The translations under genes and the position numbers were made by a program. The notes beneath the pieces are model-generated. The model saw only the letters and a list, made by a program, of their open reading frames with translations, was not told the origin of the DNA and searched no databases. 64,000 bases of DNA from Desulfobulbus propionicus (GTDB lineage Bacteria > Desulfobacterota > Desulfobulbia > Desulfobulbales > Desulfobulbaceae): the NCBI GenBank assembly GCA_002748755.1, contig PDTD01000009.1, positions 78,046 through 142,045 of the forward strand, in the 5' to 3' direction. Numbering within the stretch: the stretch's first letter is position 1; every line of letters begins with the position of its first letter. Positions 57,863-64,000 of the stretch are shown piece by piece.

Positions 57863-59173
57863 TCAGGCGGATGCCAGATACTCCTGAAGTGCAGCAGCAA
57901 TGGTCTCAAATATTGTTCTGAGGGTGTTTTCGCTCCCTCCCAACAGGGTTGCCCGAAAGCCATGCAACTCCGTTGCAAATGATGAAAGCGGCACCACACA
58001 GATCCCGGTTGCAGCCAACATATAATAAACAAACCGCTTGTCCGGTTCTACATCAGGACCGGATACCAACTCTTCGACCAGGGTGCGAACATCCTCGTCG
58101 GCAATGGGCAGAAACTGCTTTCCATTCAGCAGACCCTCCTCAAACACAACGCTCATGTAAAAGGCGCCATTGCTTTTGTTGACCAGTACCCCTTTCACGT
58201 TTTTCAGGATATCGTAGGCGATGCAGGAATTCCTTTCGTATCGTTTGACCCGCTCGTTCAAATAGGAATGATAGGACGGATGTTCCTTAATACGGGGCAA
58301 GACGATCTGCGGCAATGTGGTCGAACAGACTTCAAGCATCTTGGCGTTGAGGATAGACTGTACATATTTATCAAACATCGGATCTTTATGGCTGTTATAC
58401 ACCTCCACCCAGCCGCACCGCGCTCCTGGCCACGGCATTTCTTTTGAGATGCCCCGCATGCAAAGCGCAGGGACCTTGTCCCCGATAACCGTACATAGCG
58501 GTGTGGCCACAGTCCCGTTATAGGTCATGTTCTGATATATCTCGTCACAGATGATAAAGAGGTCGTTTTTTTCACAGATGTCAACGATGGAACGGGTCAC
58601 CTCTGCAGGATAAACGGCGCCTGTCGGATTGTCGGGATTGATAATCAGGATACCTGCCACCGCCGGGTTGTACTTAATATGATTTTCAATATCCTCAATA
58701 TCAGGATACCAATGATGGTTCGGGTCCAAGATATAGGTGACCGGTTCAGCTCCGGCATGGGCCGCCTCAGCCGAAGAATGCGTGGTATAGCTTGGCGTAG
58801 GTACCACCACCCTGGCCGTTCTCTTAAGGAAACCAAACACCTTGGAAATGGCATCGCCCAGCCCGTTGAAGAAGATGACATCTTCGGCATCAATCTGCAC
58901 CCCCCCCTTTTTATTGGTCCCCTCCGCAATATACTGACGGGTGGCCAGCATGCCCTTTGTCGGGCTGTAGGCATAGGTGGCATCTTCCTGCACAGCCTCA
59001 CTGACAATGTCTTTCATCCATGCCGGAATCTCTTCGCCCTTGGCAACCGGATCGCCTATGTTCTCCCAGTTAACCTGCACCCCCATATTTTGGAGCCGTT
59101 CACCTACCTGAACGATATTGCGGATTTCATAGTTAAGTTCTCCTGCCCCGATATGTACTATATTGGTTCGCAT
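57863..59173 (-). CDS. Class I/II PLP-dependent aminotransferase
   Basis: 436 residues from the Met at 59173 (MRTNIVHIGAGELNYEIRNI); the open frame to 59245 adds residues with no family support. PLP motifs: YAYSPTKGMLATRQYIAEGT near 75, VVVPTPSYTTHSS near 125, INPDNPTGAVYPAEVTRSIV near 180, FIICDEIYQNM, and the PLP lysine in CMRGISKEMPWPGARCGWVE near 250. The C-terminal domain has CVVPLSSFATELHGFRATLL with the substrate arginine. This fits the aspartate/alanine aminotransferase fold; the exact amino acid is not clear. It is longer than typical AspC by about 35 residues. Confidence 0.88.
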   Translation of the reverse strand: MRTNIVHIGAGELNYEIRNIVQVGERLQNMGVQVNWENIGDPVAKGEEIPAWMKDIVSEAVQEDATYAYSPTKGMLATRQYIAEGTNKKGGVQIDAEDVIFFNGLGDAISKVFGFLKRTARVVVPTPSYTTHSSAEAAHAGAEPVTYILDPNHHWYPDIEDIENHIKYNPAVAGILIINPDNPTGAVYPAEVTRSIVDICEKNDLFIICDEIYQNMTYNGTVATPLCTVIGDKVPALCMRGISKEMPWPGARCGWVEVYNSHKDPMFDKYVQSILNAKMLEVCSTTLPQIVLPRIKEHPSYHSYLNERVKRYERNSCIAYDILKNVKGVLVNKSNGAFYMSVVFEEGLLNGKQFLPIADEDVRTLVEELVSGPDVEPDKRFVYYMLAATGICVVPLSSFATELHGFRATLLGGSENTLRTIFETIAAALQEYLASA

Positions 59174-59269
59174 GCCGACCTGACGTGTTAAGATGAATAA
59201 ACAAAAACAAGGTGATGCTGTAAGCTCCAAGGCGTCACCACGCACTCGCTCGAAGTCCTGATGAGCATC

Positions 59270-59287
59270 TCATGAGGAATCCGGGCT
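59270..59287 (+). repeat. Family A right-terminus fragment
   Basis: TCATGAGGAATCCGGGCTA is the right inverted repeat of family A, with no conserved interior beside it. It lies 25 bp upstream of the aminotransferase open frame and about 97 bp upstream of its chosen start. Confidence 0.5.
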
Positions 59288-59519
59288 AGAACACATAAGG
59301 GAGTGTTTGTACCACAACCTTGGGGTGCAGTCAACTCGACCTGGACAAATCGCTCCCCGTGTGGGGAAACGCCAGAAATTGCAGAGACGAAAATGCTCGT
59401 GTCAGCAAAAAAAGTACCCTGCCCCGTATATGGAACCACAACGGCGTAGAGCAGGTGCAACCAGGGGGAGATTCCAATGCGGAGGCACACCTCGACAAAT
59501 TCTGGAGCAGGCACCTCGT

Positions 59520-62216
59520 TTATTTCTTTTTTTCTTGATCAAGCAGGAGCTGCAGAGCCTCCTTATGGCCAAGAGGCTCGGAAAAACAGGTACCTTGAGC
59601 CTGATCGCAACCTAATTGGCGTATCAGTAACAACTGTTCCTCGGTCTCAACTCCAAGGGCCACCACCGACAGGTCCAAGGTATGACTCATGGCGGTAATG
59701 GCCTCAATCAAGCGGGCAGAATCAGATGTACTCAGAGCTGCGGGCACCAAATCTTGATGCAGTTTCAGACAAGACAACGGAAGCTGCTGCAATCGACTCA
59801 GTGAAATCTCTCCCATACCAAAATCTTCAAGGGCCAACTGCACGCCGGCTTTAGCCAGCTGCCGGAGTTCCTCCATCGTCGGTGCATCCTTGTCCCCCAG
59901 CCCATGCTCAAAAATGCCCAATTCAAGACCGGCCCGCAAAACAGGATGATGGCGAACTGCTTCCACTATTCTATCAACAAAGCCGGAATGAAACAGCTCT
60001 TCCATAGCCACAATCAATCCTATAGTTACCTGCCCCAGCCCGGACTGCTGCAGCCAACAGGTCAACACCTCGGCAACTTTCGTCAAGCAGTACTCTCGCA
60101 GAAGGGGCAAACTATCCGCGTTTGCTGCCAGGGGGACGAATTCCTCAGGCATGATCAGGCCACGCTCGGGATGATGCCATTGCAACGAGGCTTCAAATCC
60201 CGTTACCCGCTCAAGTATCAGATTATATCTGGGTTGAAAAACCAGATGCAGTTGGTCATCCTGCAAAGCCCGGCGGAATTCTTCGACAGCAAGCCGCCCC
60301 TGTTCAATCCACTGCAGACAAGTAGCCTTGGAGTAAAAACAATACCTGTTTCGCCCTGCCTCCTTAGCCTCATACAAGGCCATGTCCGCCCGCTTGATCA
60401 CGGCATCCCTATCTTCTGAATCATCTGGATACAGCCCTATACCTATACTGGTAGAAATAGTCAAGGTATGGCCATTCAGTTCAAAAGGCTTGATCATGGA
60501 ATCAATGATTTTATTGGCCACCACCGCTGCATCGTCTTTAGTAGAAACATCATCCAGGATGAAGACAAACTCATCACCACCCAGCCTGGCAACAGTATCC
60601 GATGTTCTGCACAGACCTTGCAAACGCCGCGCTACCTCCACTAGCAACTCATCCCCCACATCGTGTCCCAGGGTATCGTTGATGGACTTGAATCTGTCCA
60701 GATCAAGAAAAAGGACCGCCACCTTGGCGGTATTACGAGCTGCTTTTTTCATGGACTGTTCCAGTCGATCATAAAAAAGAAGCCTGTTTGGTAACCCGGT
60801 CAGGGTATCATGGTGGGCCAACTGGTACAGACGGGTTCGGCTGTCCCGCAGTCTCTTTTCCTCTCGAAGCCGGTCAGTGACATCCCTGGCCACTTCTATC
60901 ATGCCATAGAGTTTGCCTTGGTTATCCTGCAATGGAGAAACATCCAGCTCAAAGCTGTTATTAATACCATTACCGTGGTACTGGGGGTGGATCAGTTTGA
61001 GCTGCGCATTCTGATCCCCCATGGCCCGGACGGGGCAAGGGTAATCGTCCGAGGTGCAAGGATATTCCCGTCCACACAACAGTTCATAGCATTTTTTCTC
61101 CTGCAAGCCGACCGCAGGCATTGGCTGTTTGGCCAGAGCTGCTGCGGCCTGATTGATCAGCAGCACGGTATAATCAAGGTCAATGGCAATAACAGGATCA
61201 CCGGCGCTGTCGATAACTGTCTGCAGGAAGGTACGCTCACTGGTAACGGCATCATGCAATTCCTGTTGGATGGATGCCAGAGCCTGCTCCTGTTTTTTCT
61301 GCAGGGTTATATTCTGATGGGTGCCGGTCATCCGTACCGGCATATTTTTTTCATCACGCTCCACCACCCTGCCCCGATCAAGATACCAGTCCCATCCCCC
61401 GGCATCGTTGGCAACACGATATTCAATGCGGTACTCTTCAGATCGTCCGGCCAGGTGATCATTGAGTATGGTGAGCACCCCTTCTCGATCATCGGGATGG
61501 ATAGCCCTTTGCTCCACAACAGAGGTGCTGACAGCCTCTCCCACCCCTTGGCGATAATCAAGGTAGCGCTTGTCATTTGGGCTGGTATACATTTCACCAG
61601 TCTTAATATTCCAATCCCAGAGCCCTGCCTGGGATGCAGACAAAGCCAGCGCATACCGCTCTTCCATGATCTGCTGATCTGCCTCGCGCTGCCTGGAGGC
61701 CTCTTCGACAAACAGCCTCCGCAAGCTGTTCCCGATGGCTTCACCAATCTGCTCATACAGCCTTGTATCGTATACAGATTCATCTCTCTGCGCTGGCTGT
61801 ATTATATAAAAGCCACTGAGCGTTTCATGACACTTGATGGCAACGCAGAGGGTGGGCACCTCCGCACCGGGCATGCTGTTACACAGCTCGCACTCGGGAT
61901 GTCGACAGCGCAGGGAAAGGGCTCCCGGGGTGCTGAGAGCTCGGGCACCACACCAGGGTAGAGAACCTGACTTGAGATACTCCGTTATCTTTGACAACTG
62001 TACCTGAAGCCCAGATTCAGCGATGACCATTCCCCCTGATGCATGATCAATAAGAACAATCAGGGCCCATTGGTGGTGTTGATTATTTAGCATACGGTCA
62101 CACACGCCCTGCAGGAGAGTAGTGAGATCCCGTTCCGTAAGCAGAAACCTGCAGACATCGTAGGCTAAACGCAAGGTATCAGGTGAAGGAGACTTGTTGG
62201 GTAGCTTTTTCGTCAT
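59520..62216 (-). CDS. GAF/PAS-PAS-GGDEF diguanylate cyclase with degenerate EAL domain
   Basis: 898 residues from the ATG at 62216 (a GTG at 62249 is in frame). The N terminus (about 15-180) is a GAF-like sensor with cysteines (CRHPECELC). Two PAS domains follow near 190-310 and 325-450, the second with a cysteine-rich insert (KKCYELLCGREYPCTSDDYP). The GGDEF domain is intact: HHDTLTGLPNRLLFYDRLEQ, LFLDLDRFKSINDTLGHDVG, RLGGDEFVFIL, so it should make c-di-GMP. The EAL domain lacks catalytic residues: FEASLQW, IVAMEELF without the usual Asn, LKLHQDLV without Asp, LEDFGMG, and VALGVETEEQ with Leu for the catalytic Glu. It is probably not a phosphodiesterase. No membrane segment seen. Confidence 0.9.
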   Translation of the reverse strand: MTKKLPNKSPSPDTLRLAYDVCRFLLTERDLTTLLQGVCDRMLNNQHHQWALIVLIDHASGGMVIAESGLQVQLSKITEYLKSGSLPWCGARALSTPGALSLRCRHPECELCNSMPGAEVPTLCVAIKCHETLSGFYIIQPAQRDESVYDTRLYEQIGEAIGNSLRRLFVEEASRQREADQQIMEERYALALSASQAGLWDWNIKTGEMYTSPNDKRYLDYRQGVGEAVSTSVVEQRAIHPDDREGVLTILNDHLAGRSEEYRIEYRVANDAGGWDWYLDRGRVVERDEKNMPVRMTGTHQNITLQKKQEQALASIQQELHDAVTSERTFLQTVIDSAGDPVIAIDLDYTVLLINQAAAALAKQPMPAVGLQEKKCYELLCGREYPCTSDDYPCPVRAMGDQNAQLKLIHPQYHGNGINNSFELDVSPLQDNQGKLYGMIEVARDVTDRLREEKRLRDSRTRLYQLAHHDTLTGLPNRLLFYDRLEQSMKKAARNTAKVAVLFLDLDRFKSINDTLGHDVGDELLVEVARRLQGLCRTSDTVARLGGDEFVFILDDVSTKDDAAVVANKIIDSMIKPFELNGHTLTISTSIGIGLYPDDSEDRDAVIKRADMALYEAKEAGRNRYCFYSKATCLQWIEQGRLAVEEFRRALQDDQLHLVFQPRYNLILERVTGFEASLQWHHPERGLIMPEEFVPLAANADSLPLLREYCLTKVAEVLTCWLQQSGLGQVTIGLIVAMEELFHSGFVDRIVEAVRHHPVLRAGLELGIFEHGLGDKDAPTMEELRQLAKAGVQLALEDFGMGEISLSRLQQLPLSCLKLHQDLVPAALSTSDSARLIEAITAMSHTLDLSVVALGVETEEQLLLIRQLGCDQAQGTCFSEPLGHKEALQLLLDQEKKK

Positions 62217-62652
62217 GTTCGCGGGAAACTGTTTGCAGCCAATTTGCACGTGTGGTTATTCAAAAAAAGGTATCCAGCCCCACCGAACCACACTTTCTCA
62301 TGAACAGTGGAAAAATTAAAATATAATATAAAAAATTTCCAGCCGATTTCTTATCAGCTCAGACGGCTCCAATTCGGTAATTTTTGGTACCTCATTATGC
62401 TGGGGTATATAAGGGTGTTGAAAGGTAACAAACGAGCAGCATGATCTAGCTATTATACGACCTCTACGGTCGTTTTTTTAAGCTGATTTTTATTTTTCAT
62501 TTTGTGATGCTCAGTGCTCAATCAAAATTCATGCTGTTTTCGGTCGCACCTATCGCAAAAAGCCTGCAACTCTCTTCTTTTTTTATTAATATAATCAAAA
62601 TGTTATACGGTGCTACCCAGAGCTCAAGTTATTGAGGGCGTTCTTTGTCATT
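62217..62652. other. Intergenic region with family A fragments
   Basis: No gene seen. TTTCTCATGAACAGTGG near 62293 resembles a reversed right terminus, and a left half of the repeat lies at 62340-62440. Further right is AT-rich spacer with a short stem (GACCTC / GAGGTC-like) near 62459-62475 (ACGACCTCTACGGTCGTTTT), followed by T residues, which may be a terminator on the plus strand. Confidence 0.45.
62340..62440 (+). repeat. Family A repeat, left half
   Basis: AGCCGATTTCTTATCAGCTC, then GGTAATTTTTGGTACCTCAT and GCTGGGGTATATAAGGG match the proximal half of complete copies; the distal half is missing. Confidence 0.65.
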
Positions 62653-63400
62653 TTAATGGCAACATCCAACCATTTCAATGAGCAACCGAGTGATCATGGT
62701 AAACGTCATAATCCCCATCAGGGCATGTTGACTGCTGCCCCTTTCCTCCTCAAAACCTTTCCGTTTTTTCATAAGATTGAAAGCCCCTTCACATTTTTTC
62801 CGTCTATCTAGAGCCTTTTTCGCCTCTTCACAATCAATCGGCATCCTCTGGAACTAGCCAATATCAAAAGGAAGAGTGCGTTACCCCGGACACCGGGGTG
62901 CCAGTACACATAGACCTGTCTCTGCGCCACATTTGTACTCATATCCCTCACCCATCAGGCTCTGGCGTATCAGGGAATACATTTACAGACAGGGACGTGT
63001 TCGAAGATACCGGGGTGAGGAGATGAACGCCTGTCTCTGCCAACAGGAAGCCGTCATTGTCAGGATACGCCCCACCTGCAGTCATATGCTGCATTTCAAT
63101 ACCCATTGCCTGTGCCAGCGCAACCAATGAATTCAGATGTCGGCTGTCATGATGGTTAGCTGGGTGTAAGCAAAGATACAAGAGGAAAACCATCTCCTGT
63201 TGAAGGATTAATGGCTGTCAGCGTATGTAGACGATCAGCTACTCTCGTTTTAGGCTGGTTGCAATAATAAAGTAAGACAATTATAAAGGATTTTATAAGG
63301 TTTCGCCTCTCTTTTTCTGAAATATTGAGGTTTGAGGAATCTAATAGCTGTAAAAAAAGAGCAATAGGGGGAAAAAAGAAAAAACAGTAGAAAATCAAAC
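62653..63400 (-). pseudogene. Degenerate DDE transposase (IS1182-like remnant)
   Basis: Minus-strand frames join into a broken transposase. From about 63260 one frame reads PKTRVADRLHTLTAINPSTG; after a frameshift near 63170 another reads HHDSRHLNSLVALAQAMGIE and GGAYPDNDGFLLAETGVHLL, where the aspartate of GAYPDND is at the usual DDE position; a third reads YKCGAETGLCVLAP and, after in-frame stops TAA and TAG, FQRMPIDCEEAKKALDRRKK with CEGAFNLMKKRKGFEEERGS and ITRLLIE, the C-terminal E-helix of IS1182-type enzymes. The zinc-like cysteines (YKCGAETGLC) also suit that family. N-terminal part and both ends are absent, so the element is immobile. Family assignment is tentative. Confidence 0.6.
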
Positions 63401-63448
63401 TGATATGCATTGGGTTTCAAAAAAAATGAAAAAAATTTGTTGATGGCG

Positions 63449-63503
63449 GAGTTTTCGCCGCTCATTGTGGTGGACTTTTACGCCGGTGATTTTGGTGGGG
63501 AGG
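63449..63503. repeat. Tandem direct repeat, two units of about 25 bp
   Basis: TTTTCGCCGCTCATTGTGGTGG and, after ACT, TTTACGCCGGTGATTTTGGTGG form two imperfect direct copies. Multiple direct repeats like these occur at ends of IS21-type elements, but no IS21 gene is present here, so the origin is open. The rest of 63411-63681 shows no gene. Confidence 0.5.
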
Positions 63504-63681
63504 TATAGTGGTAACTACCTTCAGATTGCCCTGATTTGGGCAAGCACGATTGGCAGCTATAGCCCCTCTATGCGGTCAATCGTGATCGCCCGAAGATGGG
63601 TGATCTGAGAGCAGTAACAAATTAAAATCAAAGTGATACATGGCATGCGAGCAGTTATAAGACGGGCCAGGAACTATACCA

Positions 63682-64000
63682 TTAAAAAATAAGCCCCAGG
63701 GAAAAGGCAAGGCTGGCAAAAAATGATAACCGGGCGGTGCGGGCCAGCATCTCATTGAGCAGACAGCCGGTGACCACCTTGACCTCCCTGAAAAGGGTTA
63801 TTGCCAAAGGAGCGGAGAAAAAAACAAGTAACTCCATACCAGTTCCTCGGCCAGAGGCAATGACCAGCAACGGAATCAGGTAGGCCACCAGTAAAAGCAG
63901 ACGAAAGAAAACAATAGTGCCCTTTCTTCCCAGGCGAACGGCAATGGTTCTCTTTCCGGCCACACTGTCGGTGGGGATATCCCGCAGATTGTTGATGACC
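63682..64000 (-). CDS. menA: MenA-type prenyltransferase, C-terminal part (cut by window edge)
   Basis: Only the last 106 or so residues are in the window; the gene continues past base 64000. The visible start VINNLRDIPTDSVAGKRTIA is the second Asp-rich motif of UbiA-family enzymes in the form (NNLRDxxTD, AGKRTxAVRLG) typical of MenA, 1,4-dihydroxy-2-naphthoate polyprenyltransferase, which attaches the isoprenoid tail in menaquinone synthesis. Three hydrophobic segments follow, including FRLLLLVAYLIPLLVIASG. The assignment rests on this motif alone. No terminator found past the stop. Confidence 0.85.
   Translation of the reverse strand, partial: VINNLRDIPTDSVAGKRTIAVRLGRKGTIVFFRLLLLVAYLIPLLVIASGRGTGMELLVFFSAPLAITLFREVKVVTGCLLNEMLARTARLSFFASLAFSLGLIF

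Noticed and set aside
1-64000. CRISPR array, tRNA or rRNA genes, classical defence systems
   Set aside because: No regularly spaced repeats, no tRNA-like cloverleaf or rRNA stretch and no defence gene other than vapBC was recognised on reading both strands.

Overview
The window looks like a chromosomal segment of a Gram-negative, anaerobic-type bacterium, most likely of the Desulfobacterota (old Deltaproteobacteria, Desulfobulbales-like). This is inferred from the combination of folate-dependent TrmFO, a Kdo transferase (WaaA), a MenA-type prenyltransferase, metK-ahcY, and a PilZ/GGDEF-rich repertoire; no rRNA or species marker is present. I see no tRNA, rRNA, CRISPR array or complete insertion sequence.

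Layout. 0.2-7.2 kb (+): a 1646-residue repeat/HEAT/cNMP/PilZ protein and a primase-helicase-like protein. 7.2-14.9 kb (-): trmFO coupled to a 3D-domain lipoprotein, metK-ahcY, a DUF362 gene preceded by a strong terminator and a possible tiny ORF, and a serA-type dehydrogenase. 15.6-18.6 kb (+): an M1 peptidase / ChaN / PDZ fusion. 18.8-28.1 kb (-): folP, ftsH, carB, carA, waaA. 28.5-30.0 kb: an AT-rich island with vapBC, a decayed gene and an integron-type attC site, with no integrase in the window. 30.4-31.4 kb (+): a cyclophilin-FKBP fusion. 32.5-51.3 kb: a large Wzx/Wzy-type exopolysaccharide locus in two convergent operons. 51.9-64 kb: ychF-like, trpS-dnaK-grpE, an aminotransferase, a PAS/GGDEF/degenerate-EAL protein, a transposase remnant, and the 3' part of menA.

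The exopolysaccharide locus holds a complete logical set. The + operon has Wza, Wzz, a BY-kinase-like ATPase, Wzy, GT2, a NodB-like deacetylase, GT4, Wzx, GT2 and a small secreted protein. The - operon has a GH9 hydrolase, a DUF1972-type GT, the initiating phosphoglycosyltransferase, an acyltransferase and a GT4. Most junctions are ATGA-type overlaps or gaps under 60 bp. Together they can start, extend, flip, polymerise, export and trim one polymer.

The strongest unexplained signal is a dispersed intergenic repeat (called family A here). It is about 220-225 bp when complete and has terminal inverted repeats reading AGCCCGGATTTCTCAT. There are four complete copies and about a dozen truncated or internally deleted ones. 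Three genes (the PilZ protein, the M1/ChaN/PDZ protein and waaA) end with a stop codon that is exactly the first three bases of this repeat. A second near-palindromic element (family B) abuts a family A copy between ftsH and folP. The second main signal is the lone attC site at 29.9 kb, whose arms pair perfectly apart from two bulged bases.
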